11,397 nt of DNA. Origin: CAZMVU01 sp964569295. Its GTDB lineage: Bacteria > Hydrogenedentota > Hydrogenedentia > Hydrogenedentales > JAGMZX01. The position numbers were made by a program, and so were the translations under genes. The stretch covers positions 1-11,397 of the forward strand of contig CAZMVU010000161.1 in the NCBI GenBank assembly GCA_964569295.1, written 5' to 3'. Position 1 is the stretch's first letter; each line of letters starts with the position of its first letter. Of this stretch, positions 1-6,787 are shown in pieces. The notes under the pieces are model-generated. The model had not been told where the DNA came from. It saw nothing but the letters and a program-made list of their open reading frames with translations, and did no database searches.

Positions 1-150
1 CGCGCGGAAAAGCTGCTGCATTGGGCCGCGCTTGTGGGTCTTGAGGGTTTCGATCGGCGATGTTGCGGAGGGGTTCCCCCCCCGTTGTTCTTGGTTGGTT
101 TCTGTCACATCGAGTCTTGTTTCGTCGTCCTTGCCGAACGCCTTGGATCA

Positions 151-195
151 CCCGCGAGGGTTGGCCGCGAAGCGAAGCGGCTAACCCTTGTCGGG
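151..195 (-). terminator. Long hairpin overlapping the stop of the GAF gene, terminator-like
   Basis: The arms 157-168 and 177-188 are inverted repeats that match at 11 of 12 positions around an 8-base loop. The stem can be extended by 151-154 pairing with 192-195 across a small internal loop. The TAG stop codon of the GAF gene (181-183) lies in one arm. The position, right at the 3' end of a minus-strand gene, suggests a transcription end signal. No T-run follows on the minus strand, so it is not a classic intrinsic terminator. It could instead be a dispersed palindromic repeat or an RNA stabiliser. The single mismatch is A-C in the minus-strand RNA and G-U in a plus-strand RNA. Confidence 0.4.
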
Positions 196-942
196 TGAAT
201 TCATTTGTTCGATGATCTCCTCTGCATCGTCTGGGTACAGCTCCCGGAGACAGTCAGGACACAGCCCGTGACTGAAACGAGTATCGGTATGATCTGACAC
301 GTAAGCATCGAGTCGTTCCCACACGCCTTCGTCGTCTCGGACCTTTCTGCAATGAGAACACATCGGCAAGATAGAGCGGAGGGTCTTGATTTCAGACAGC
401 GCACGTTCCAATGCCTCGTTCTTTTCATTGAGCATGTCCAGATACCGGCTGTTGGCCAGCGCGATTGCTGCCAACTCACCGAAGACGGTTGCAATCTCTG
501 CGTCTGCACCCGTGAAGTCCGAGGGTTTGTTGGCCAAGCCTAGAATCCCCACGGTCTTTCCGTCGAGATTCAGAGGTGCAAACATCACGTTCTTCATGGT
601 GACATGCCCGGCGGGCATATACTTCACCCACTCGCTGTTCATGAAGTCATTGTCATACGTGGCCTTGTGGGTCTCGTACGTTGTTGCGCGGAGCCCGCGA
701 ATGGGCATCGGCAACGCCGGATCAACACTGCAAGGCAGGCCGCCAGCATCGAGGAAGAGTACTTCGTTCTCCTCACCGTCTTCGGTCAGAAGCGCAACAT
801 AGCCGGAAACCGCACCTGTCATCTCGCAGCAACGGTCGAAGATCGCACGCGCCGCTTCCGCAAAGCTCTGCTTCTCCAGAATCGCGCGTGCCCCTCTGAC
901 GACGGCATCAAATTTCGCTTCGGCAGATGGTACTGTGCTCAT
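181..942 (-). CDS. GAF-domain sensor protein with C-terminal Cys4 domain
   Basis: This 253-residue soluble protein has no signal peptide or membrane segment. Residues about 12-165 look like a GAF domain, with the typical strand pattern ending in VMFAPLNLDGKTVGILGLAN (119-138) and an alanine-rich final helix. Residues 166-190 form a charged helix or short coiled coil. The tail has CSHC (195-198), KVRDDEGVWERLDAYVS, then FSHG and CPDC (228-231). From memory, this CxxC-(R/K)KIRDD-GYW-FSHGICPEC pattern is a recurrent tail on PAS, GAF and receiver proteins of environmental bacteria. Its exact role is unknown, but the cysteines suggest a bound metal or a redox site. The start is ATG 942 with AGGAAG at 951-956, 8 nt upstream. 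There is no histidine kinase or diguanylate cyclase output, so the Cys domain is probably the output or a partner-binding part. The gene stands alone, divergent from the URO-D-like gene. The ligand is unknown. Confidence 0.85.
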   Translation of the reverse strand: MSTVPSAEAKFDAVVRGARAILEKQSFAEAARAIFDRCCEMTGAVSGYVALLTEDGEENEVLFLDAGGLPCSVDPALPMPIRGLRATTYETHKATYDNDFMNSEWVKYMPAGHVTMKNVMFAPLNLDGKTVGILGLANKPSDFTGADAEIATVFGELAAIALANSRYLDMLNEKNEALERALSEIKTLRSILPMCSHCRKVRDDEGVWERLDAYVSDHTDTRFSHGLCPDCLRELYPDDAEEIIEQMNSPDKG

Positions 943-950
943 ACGCCATG

Positions 951-956
951 CTTCCT
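951..956 (-). promoter_or_regulatory. Ribosome binding site of the GAF gene
   Basis: Read on the minus strand this is AGGAAG, 8 nt before ATG 942. It supports that start. Another ATG at 949-947 is closer to it but out of frame. Confidence 0.6.
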
Positions 957-957
957 A

Positions 958-977
958 AAACCATAGTTCTATGGTTT
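958..977. promoter_or_regulatory. Perfect 9-bp inverted repeat, operator candidate
   Basis: The two arms aaaccatag (958-966) and ctatggttt (969-977) are exact reverse complements separated by two bases. The repeat lies directly upstream of the Shine-Dalgarno of the GAF gene, where a dimeric regulator would block transcription or an RNA hairpin would affect translation. It is AT-rich compared with its surroundings. No regulator gene is adjacent, so its binding protein is unknown. A small dispersed repeat is an alternative. Confidence 0.5.
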
Positions 978-1193
978 CTTTGCAACACCTTTGGGCCGCG
1001 GCATCGCGGCACAACATCCTGACTGCCATTCTCGCATAGAAGAGCCTGTATTGAAAACGCAAATGCCCGGCGATGGCGCCGGGGGGGGGGCCGGATTCGA
1101 GTCCAGCTCGGGGCGCCATGTTTGCCCGCCCGTGGTCCTGTTCGCCATGCTTGTGCCGCGCCGTGCACCTGTGGGATAAGTGTCTCCGGCAAC

Positions 1194-1200
1194 GGGAGGT
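1194..1200 (+). promoter_or_regulatory. Ribosome binding site of the URO-D-like gene
   Basis: GGGAGGT lies 6 nt before ATG 1207. It decides that start over the in-frame GTG at 1180, which would place this strong site inside the coding region and add nine residues unlike the family N-terminus. Confidence 0.75.
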
Positions 1201-1206
1201 AAGGCC

Positions 1207-2298
1207 ATGACCCATCGCGAGCGTGTTCTCAATGCCCTGGCGCGGAAGCCGGTGGACCGGGTGCCGGTGTTCATGTGGTTTCAACCGGTGACGGCGCGCC
1301 GGTTTGCGGCCCTGCTCGATATCCCGCCGGGGCGCCTGGCCGATGCCCTGGGCGACGATGTGCGCCAGACCTGGGTGAACAACAATTACGCCATGGAAGG
1401 CATCGTGCACGAGCACGACGGCGACTCCCACACGGACGACTGGGGTATCACCTGGGTGAAGGAGGGCGCCTTCAACCAGGCCACGGTGTTCCCGCTGGCC
1501 CATGCCGCGCGCGATGAAGTCCTCGCCTATGAATTCCCGTGGGACAGGCTGGACGCGCTGGTGAACCTCATGCAGCCCGTGGTCGACGCGCGCCGCGACT
1601 ACTTCATCGGCGTGGACGTGTCGCCCTGCGCCTTCGAGATGTACAACCGCCTGCGCGGTATGGAGGCCGCCCTGCTCGACCTCGCGGCGGACCCGGACCT
1701 CGCCCGCACCCTGCTCGAGCGTTGCGGCGATTTCGCCGTGGCCTTGGCCCAGGCGTCCTGCGCGCGCTTCGATGTGGACTGGCTGTGGACCGGCGACGAC
1801 GTGGCCGGCCAGCAAAGCATGCTGATGAGCCCCGCCCTCTGGCGCGAACTCGTGCGCCCGCCGCTGCGACGCGTGGCCGATGTCGGGCGCGCCCACGGCC
1901 TGCCCGTGGCGTATCACTGTTGCGGCGCACTGCGGCTCATCATCGGTGACCTCATCGACATGGGCATCACCGTGCTCAATCCCATCCAGTTCGGTTGCCC
2001 CGGCATGGAAGCCAAGAGCCTCAAGGCGGAATTCGGCGCACACCTGACCTTCATGGGCGGCGTCGACACGCAGGACCTGCTCCCCCACGGCACGCCCGAT
2101 GCCGTCTACCGCGCCACCACCGAACTCATCGAAACCATGACCTCCGACGGCGGCGGCTTCATCCTCGCCGCCTCCCACACCGTGCCCCCCGAAACCCCCG
2201 ACGCCAACATCTTCGCCATGTACGCCGCCGCCGGCATCCCGAAGGAAGAAATCTTCGACCGCGCCGCCGCTATCCGGCACGAGGAAGCGGGCAGGTAG
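1207..2298 (+). CDS. Uroporphyrinogen decarboxylase (URO-D) superfamily protein
   Basis: This 363-residue cytoplasmic protein is of full family length. The N-terminus MTHRERVLNALARKPVDRVP carries the usual R-x-P-x-D-R-x-P signature. A GDDVAGQQSMLMSP block follows at 196-209, then HCCG (237-240), the LNPIQFGCPGMEAKSLKAEFG segment (257-277), FMGGVDTQDLLPHGTP (282-297) and SHTVPPETPDANIFAMY (323-339). This pattern matches the large uncharacterised URO-D-like and corrinoid methyltransferase (MtaA/MtbA-type) branch rather than HemE of haem synthesis. His237 and the following cysteines could bind zinc or a thiol substrate, as in methylcobamide:CoM methyltransferases. No corrinoid protein, activator or haem gene is nearby, so the substrate is unknown. 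The local G+C is very high (75% in row 1681-1740, counted by hand). The gene ends 15 bp from the convergent res gene. Confidence 0.85.
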   Translation: MTHRERVLNALARKPVDRVPVFMWFQPVTARRFAALLDIPPGRLADALGDDVRQTWVNNNYAMEGIVHEHDGDSHTDDWGITWVKEGAFNQATVFPLAHAARDEVLAYEFPWDRLDALVNLMQPVVDARRDYFIGVDVSPCAFEMYNRLRGMEAALLDLAADPDLARTLLERCGDFAVALAQASCARFDVDWLWTGDDVAGQQSMLMSPALWRELVRPPLRRVADVGRAHGLPVAYHCCGALRLIIGDLIDMGITVLNPIQFGCPGMEAKSLKAEFGAHLTFMGGVDTQDLLPHGTPDAVYRATTELIETMTSDGGGFILAASHTVPPETPDANIFAMYAAAGIPKEEIFDRAAAIRHEEAGR

Positions 2299-2313
2299 GG
2301 GAAGAGTTCCGGC

Positions 2314-5166
2314 TCAGGGCGCTGCCGCAAGAGCGAGTTTGAGCCTATCTCGAATCTCGCCGGGCCTTCCCGCCACGGCCCAATGCCAGCGGCCAAACCC
2401 ACCATGCGCGTTTACCGCCTTCACCCAATCATCCAGATACCGGTGCTTCACGCGGTCTTGTTCGTCCTCTTCACCTTTGGTCTCCAGCACCATCATTTCA
2501 CCCGTCTTTAGGCGGATGAGGAAATCCGGACGGTACTTGCGGACAACCCCACGATATATATAGAGGATTTCGAAGCCCAGGTGATCATTCTTTACCCAGG
2601 CCTGAACGGCCTTGCTGTGGTCAAGCACATACGCATCCGAGGCTTCCCATGCGCTGTCGTAAACGCAAACATTGATGTGCGACCTCTTCGTGCGCTCACA
2701 GGGCTTCCCCGTATACCAGGTCCGCATTTCCCCGGTGGAGTGAATCGGATGATCGCGGTCAAAGACCGGGCTCATTCGCTCCGTATTCTCCTGCCGGATG
2801 GCCTCCCAGATATGCTGCACCACGCGGGTCATATTCAGGGTGAGTATCAACCGCCGCCGGAGCGGGTCCTGATAGAACAACGGTGGGAAAATGTCGATCC
2901 GGTCCGCGCCCATGAATTGCTCGACCAGCTGCACCAATTGCGCCAGCAGTACCTCGCGGTTCCCCCGCCAGTCGTGTTGCATCTGGTCGAAGACGTGGCG
3001 AGCCGCCTCGAAAACTATCCGTTGCGTGCGGAATTCCCGGGCCAACCGCTCCAAATCTATTCGGTCTATCTGCGTCACATCCGGCTTGCCATCGATCATG
3101 GGCGCCAGTTCCGCCACCTGGGCCGTCTTGCCCGCGTCAAGCTCCAGCACAGGCACCTTGCTCATGTCCAACGACAATCGCGGCTGCATCACATGATCGA
3201 TACGAATGACGTTCGGCCAGGTGATCTGAAACTCCACTTTTTCCGGATCAGGCTCGACTGCGGTCTTGGGCGTGGGGGGCGGTGGCGGGGTGTTTTCGCC
3301 GCCTTCATGCGGCAGGAAGGTGAACGGCACACCGAAAATGTTCACATACTCCGGCTCGAAAAGGTGTATCCAGGCGCCGGTGAAAGGATCCTGCACTTTC
3401 TTGATCTCGTAGCTTGTGCGGCGCAGCCCACGTCCCACGACTTGCTCGCACAACAACTGGCTGCTGAACGCGCGCAAGCCCATGATGTGCGTCACGGTCT
3501 TGGTGTCCCAGCCCTCGCTCAGCATGGCCACGGAGATGATGTTCTGGAATTGCTCGCCCGGCTCCCCGGCCTTGCCGACCGTCGCTACCTGCCGCCGGAT
3601 GAGTTCCTTCTTCTCGTCCCGGGTCAGTGCGCGCGCGGAGGCCGCACCGTCGCCGCCTTCGTTTGAATCGTCTTCTGAAACATCCGATAGCGCGGTGGGA
3701 TCTTCCTGTGCTTCGGCCTCGTTCAGCACTTTGGAATCAATTTGCAGGATGCGCTCCGGGTCGCACAGGGCTTCGATGCGAATATGCTTGGCTTCAAAGG
3801 CATGCCGGACCCGCGCCGCCGTCTCGGTCCGGTTACAGACCGTGATCATCACGGGCGGGCTCTTGTGCCCCTTTTCCAGCCACTTGTTTCGCCATACCAG
3901 CCAATCCGCGCCAAGCAGCCAATACGCATTCAACACCAAGTCGGGCAGAGGTTCCTCGGGTTTCGCACGGCGGTTCAGGTCATCCTTCACGTCGGGATCG
4001 TTGTAGATATGATACAGGCGGGACTTGTAGGTCTTGGCATCGGGCACGGCGTCATCGCGCACGACTACGCGGGGTGTTTTCACCAGGCCCGATTCAATGG
4101 CATCGTTCAGACCGAAGTCGCTCACTATCCAACCGAAAAGGGCTTCTTCCCGGCTCTTCTTGCCGGACGGCGTGAAGGGCGTCGCGGAGAAGTCATAGCA
4201 GGTCAGAATGTTTCTCGAACGGTGCAGCCGGTCCAGTCCGCCGATCCATACCGTCGCCTCGGCGGCGCTATCCTTCATATCGCGCGTGCGCAGGTACTTC
4301 CCTTCTGCTTCCCAATTCACACGCCACGCATGGTGCGCCTCATCATTGATGACCAGCAGATTCCGGGCATTCGCCATGTCGCCCAGAACTTCGCGGGTAT
4401 AGGCTTCGTCGCTCTTGGCACCCCGCTTGTCCACACTACGCTTCTTCTGAATCTGTTCTTCGCTGTCCCAGGACAAGGCGTGCCAGTTGCGCACCATCAC
4501 CTTGCCTTGGCGCAGCTTGGCACGAAGCCCGCCCGGCACGATGCGGAATTCTTCGTAGTAGTTTCCTTCTGCGGCGGGTTCCAGCACGGTCAGGCGGCTC
4601 TTCACCGTAAGCCCCGGCGCGACGATCAGCACGTTCTTGGAGAAGCGGGCATCTTGTGGATAAGCCACCTTGCTGAGAATGTGCCACGCGATCACCATCG
4701 CCATGACCACCGTCTTCCCGCTGCCTGTCGCCATCTTGCAGCATTGGCGCATGAAAGCGCCACCGTCGCCCGGAATCTCGATGCCTACCCGGTCGGCGGC
4801 GGGCGCCTCGGTCAACCAGATAAGGGTTTCCACGGCCTCCAACTGGCAGAAGAAGAACCGGCGCGCCTCGAATTCTTCGGGGTCGTTCCAGTAATCCAGC
4901 AACCGCTTCGTGATGCTTGATACACCCGGATATCCGGCGTCGCGCCATGCGCTCACCCGGGGCCGAATCTGATTCACGAGCGGTATCTCTATGAAGATGC
5001 CCGGATCATCGAAGGCTTTTGAATCGCCCGACGCCACCACGTACCCCGCCGGACGACGCCCCCATTCCAGGTCGAATTCACGGCTTTCGCGCACGTATTT
5101 CCAGTGCCGTTTGGGTTCCTCGTAGGGCGAATTGATGATCAGGTGATCAATGGTCTTGGTGGGCAT
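2314..5166 (-). CDS. res: Type III-like restriction enzyme Res subunit (helicase-nuclease)
   Basis: This 950-residue protein combines a superfamily 2 helicase with an endonuclease. Motif I is MATGSGKT (145-152). Motif II is DEAH (275-278) within LLVINDEAHHAW, and motif III is SATP (327-330). The C-terminal RecA lobe shows EGWDTKTV (551-558) and motif VI QVVGRGLRR (575-583). Residues 880-898, PDFLIRLKTGEMMVLETKG, give the PD-(D/E)XK triad Asp881, Glu895 and Lys897, so both the motor and the cutting site look intact. An acidic, low-complexity insert (484-512) and a proline run (627-633) probably form linkers. The protein should translocate or switch on DNA and cleave when paired with the Mod subunit encoded upstream. 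The ATG at 5166 follows GAAGGGA by 6 nt, and that site overlaps the stop codon of the preceding gene. It is the last gene of the operon. I recall similar enzymes labelled BPTD_3080-type; that match is from memory. Confidence 0.92.
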   Translation of the reverse strand: MPTKTIDHLIINSPYEEPKRHWKYVRESREFDLEWGRRPAGYVVASGDSKAFDDPGIFIEIPLVNQIRPRVSAWRDAGYPGVSSITKRLLDYWNDPEEFEARRFFFCQLEAVETLIWLTEAPAADRVGIEIPGDGGAFMRQCCKMATGSGKTVVMAMVIAWHILSKVAYPQDARFSKNVLIVAPGLTVKSRLTVLEPAAEGNYYEEFRIVPGGLRAKLRQGKVMVRNWHALSWDSEEQIQKKRSVDKRGAKSDEAYTREVLGDMANARNLLVINDEAHHAWRVNWEAEGKYLRTRDMKDSAAEATVWIGGLDRLHRSRNILTCYDFSATPFTPSGKKSREEALFGWIVSDFGLNDAIESGLVKTPRVVVRDDAVPDAKTYKSRLYHIYNDPDVKDDLNRRAKPEEPLPDLVLNAYWLLGADWLVWRNKWLEKGHKSPPVMITVCNRTETAARVRHAFEAKHIRIEALCDPERILQIDSKVLNEAEAQEDPTALSDVSEDDSNEGGDGAASARALTRDEKKELIRRQVATVGKAGEPGEQFQNIISVAMLSEGWDTKTVTHIMGLRAFSSQLLCEQVVGRGLRRTSYEIKKVQDPFTGAWIHLFEPEYVNIFGVPFTFLPHEGGENTPPPPPTPKTAVEPDPEKVEFQITWPNVIRIDHVMQPRLSLDMSKVPVLELDAGKTAQVAELAPMIDGKPDVTQIDRIDLERLAREFRTQRIVFEAARHVFDQMQHDWRGNREVLLAQLVQLVEQFMGADRIDIFPPLFYQDPLRRRLILTLNMTRVVQHIWEAIRQENTERMSPVFDRDHPIHSTGEMRTWYTGKPCERTKRSHINVCVYDSAWEASDAYVLDHSKAVQAWVKNDHLGFEILYIYRGVVRKYRPDFLIRLKTGEMMVLETKGEEDEQDRVKHRYLDDWVKAVNAHGGFGRWHWAVAGRPGEIRDRLKLALAAAP

Positions 5167-5177
5167 CTGTGGTCCCT

Positions 5178-5717
5178 TCAGACTCTTCGGACAGTAAGGT
5201 CATGAATGAAGGTGCGGTAATCGTCAAGCCCGACAACCATGATGTCGCTCGTTAGCCAGCGCAATTGTTTCTTCAGTTGCTTCAGAAGCACACCGCGCTT
5301 GTTGTGCGCTTTCTCTCGTGCACGCCGCGCAGGCGTGGGGATGTCCTCAAAGAAGTAGAAGACCTGCGGCTGTTGCGAGAGCCTGGCATAGGACGTGTGG
5401 AAGAACGTCCGTTCCGGTCCAGAAGACCTGTGATAGCCGCCGACAATACCGGCCAGCGTATCGCGTACCTTGTGTGCTACCACCGTCGGGAATTGATCGA
5501 ACTTTGCGCGGTCAGGTACGCCCAAGGAGAAGTCCTTCACTTCGAGCAAGATCAGGGGGCCGACTTGCTGAGCGCAAATCAGGAAATCAATGCCTTTGGT
5601 TCCGGTTAGAGCGCGCTCAATACCGCTTCGGTAGAATCCCCCATTTTGATCATACTTCAAGACATCCCAGGAGCGTCCGAAATCGAACACGAGCCCCTTT
5701 TCCTGTATGACCGTCAT
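5178..5717 (-). CDS. Small PD-(D/E)XK-like protein, putative nuclease partner of the ATPase
   Basis: I do not recognise this 179-residue protein by family. Residues 39-62 read GTKGIDFLI then LILLEVKDF, which gives Asp44, Glu59 and Lys61 in the spacing of a PD-(D/E)XK nuclease core (beta-hairpin Asp followed by E-x-K). Before it lies DFGRSWDVLKYD, which could be the leading helix. The remainder includes a basic helical stretch (about 130-153, RRAREKAHNKRG...KQLKKQLRW) that could contact nucleic acid. No membrane segment or signal peptide is seen. The start ATG overlaps the stop of the ATPase gene (ATGA), with GGAG 5 nt upstream, so translation of the two is probably coupled. The nuclease role is inferred from the motif and from its partner. 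It might be catalytically active, or a degenerate fold used for binding. Confidence 0.65.
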   Translation of the reverse strand: MTVIQEKGLVFDFGRSWDVLKYDQNGGFYRSGIERALTGTKGIDFLICAQQVGPLILLEVKDFSLGVPDRAKFDQFPTVVAHKVRDTLAGIVGGYHRSSGPERTFFHTSYARLSQQPQVFYFFEDIPTPARRAREKAHNKRGVLLKQLKKQLRWLTSDIMVVGLDDYRTFIHDLTVRRV

Positions 5718-6787
5718 GCACTCTCCCCCCGCTTCATGTGCGTCAGCGCGGCCTCCTGTTCCCGGCGATAGTGTGCTGCGAATTCGTCAAGAATCGGATT
5801 GTCCTCCAAATCCGCGAGGGTGTCGCCCGTGTCGGCCTGAACCGGCCCGCGGCCCTTTCTGCTTAGCGCGAAAAATCGTATAGGCGCCTGCGGCTCGGTC
5901 TGGTATTCGGCGGCCAGCGACAATTCTCCGGTCAGCAGGTAGTCGTGGGTAGCGATGAATACCTGCATGCCCGCATGGGCAAGCCCCCGTAAGACCTTGC
6001 CAAGATGTTGAATTATGCGCGGATTCATACTGGATTCCGGCTCGTCCCACAGAAGGATACCGCGTTCGCTAATACTCCCGTTCCTCACCAACTGAACCAG
6101 TGACGCAATCTTGCGATGTCCTTCCGCCAGCAAGTGAGCTTCCAGTGCCTTCCCGGTCTTTTCATCTTCAACGTAAAAGCGTTCGCCTTTCTGTACGACC
6201 CGGCCTTGAAGAATCTCCTGCAGATCGTTGATCAATTGGGTGAGCAATTCGCTGCGCGATTTCAGCGGTGCAGCGGACAATGCTTTACAAAGATCGTAGT
6301 AGGTTTGATCGAAGGCCAGCTCGCGCTTCTCGTAAGAGGCGGTGAATCCGGGATAGATAGCCAAAACGTCGTTGGGGGGAATGTAGACGCTTGTTTTGTG
6401 GGGCACTTGTGCCATGAACTTTTGGGAAGCATTGTCATCGCCATAGAATTCGTCCGGTTTAAGCCGCACGCTCTCCAGTCCCGAATCCCACTCCACCTCA
6501 ATTTCTGCGGACTGCCTCCCTCTACCCATTCTAACCAGGCGGCCAACTCGGCCGTCCTCCGGTTTGAATATGCCGTTGAGCAACACAGGAGCGGTCACGA
6601 AGTCGTACTGTGAGGAAGCGGTGCTTTCCCTGTAATCGTGCCATTGCCCCATGGCATATAGGATTTTCAGCAGGTGCGTCTTTCCGGTTCCATTCGCGCC
6701 AATGAACACATTGACACCGCTGCACGGCTCGATTTCCGTTTCCTTGAACACCGTAAAGTTCTTGATACGGCAATCCTTGATGTGCAT
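5714..6787 (-). CDS. AAA ATPase of the ABC/OLD-RecF-like class (AAA_15/AAA_21 type)
   Basis: This 357-residue protein is a complete single-domain ABC-type ATPase. Walker A is GANGTGKT (30-37), preceded by the usual IKNFTVFKETEIEPCSGVNV start. A signature-like AEGHRKIAS lies at 221-229. Walker B is GILLWDEPESSMNP (243-256) with Asp248 and Glu249, and the H-loop is IATHDYLL with His281. The central part (about 45-215) would hold the short coiled or lid region. Unlike OLD proteins there is no C-terminal TOPRIM nuclease, so an effector is expected from a partner gene, most simply the overlapping 179-aa nuclease-like gene. The start ATG 6787 shares one base with the mod stop (TGATG) and has GGAGGT 6 nt upstream inside mod. 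Row 6301-6360 is 55% G+C, against 72% in rows 7741-7800 and 8041-8100 of mod. A role in phage sensing is inferred from context and from systems such as PARIS and OLD. Confidence 0.88.
   Translation of the reverse strand: MHIKDCRIKNFTVFKETEIEPCSGVNVFIGANGTGKTHLLKILYAMGQWHDYRESTASSQYDFVTAPVLLNGIFKPEDGRVGRLVRMGRGRQSAEIEVEWDSGLESVRLKPDEFYGDDNASQKFMAQVPHKTSVYIPPNDVLAIYPGFTASYEKRELAFDQTYYDLCKALSAAPLKSRSELLTQLINDLQEILQGRVVQKGERFYVEDEKTGKALEAHLLAEGHRKIASLVQLVRNGSISERGILLWDEPESSMNPRIIQHLGKVLRGLAHAGMQVFIATHDYLLTGELSLAAEYQTEPQAPIRFFALSRKGRGPVQADTGDTLADLEDNPILDEFAAHYRREQEAALTHMKRGESA

Larger units (their letters stand above)
943..1206. other. Divergent intergenic spacer between the GAF and URO-D-like genes
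   Basis: This 264-bp spacer must hold the promoters of both flanking genes, but I could not assign -35 and -10 boxes with confidence. It contains the perfect inverted repeat at 958-977, a 6-bp stem at 995-1000 and 1005-1010 with a 4-base loop, a GC-rich stem around 1067-1085 (ccggc/gccgg), and a run of ten G at 1081-1090. I see no coding sequence in it. Confidence 0.6.

Noticed and set aside
67..83. ggggttcccc-type stem with a C8 run.
   Set aside because: The stem is only a few base pairs in a GC-rich homopolymer context and no gene ends there, so chance is the simplest explanation.
1..201. Plus-strand frame open from the window start to a TGA at 199-201.
   Set aside because: It has no start codon in view, runs through the hairpin at 151-195 and overlaps the end of the GAF gene. 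The translation has no recognisable features.
1091..1118. tRNA 3'-end-like stretch (ggattcgagtcc followed by ggggcgcca).
   Set aside because: The T-arm stem does not pair, and no matching 5' acceptor strand, D-arm or anticodon arm is found upstream. It could be a degraded remnant, but a tRNA gene cannot be supported.
1180..1206. GTG start for the URO-D-like gene.
   Set aside because: A strong GGGAGGT site lies inside this stretch, correctly spaced for ATG 1207, where the family N-terminus begins.
955..2280. Long antisense open frame opposite the URO-D-like gene.
   Set aside because: It has low-complexity Gly/His/Arg-rich translation and no recognisable domain. It is a shadow caused by high G+C on the strand opposite a clear gene.
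2581..4920. Long plus-strand open frames opposite res.
   Set aside because: They are His/Arg/Leu-rich translations without domains, opposite a helicase whose motifs are all intact.
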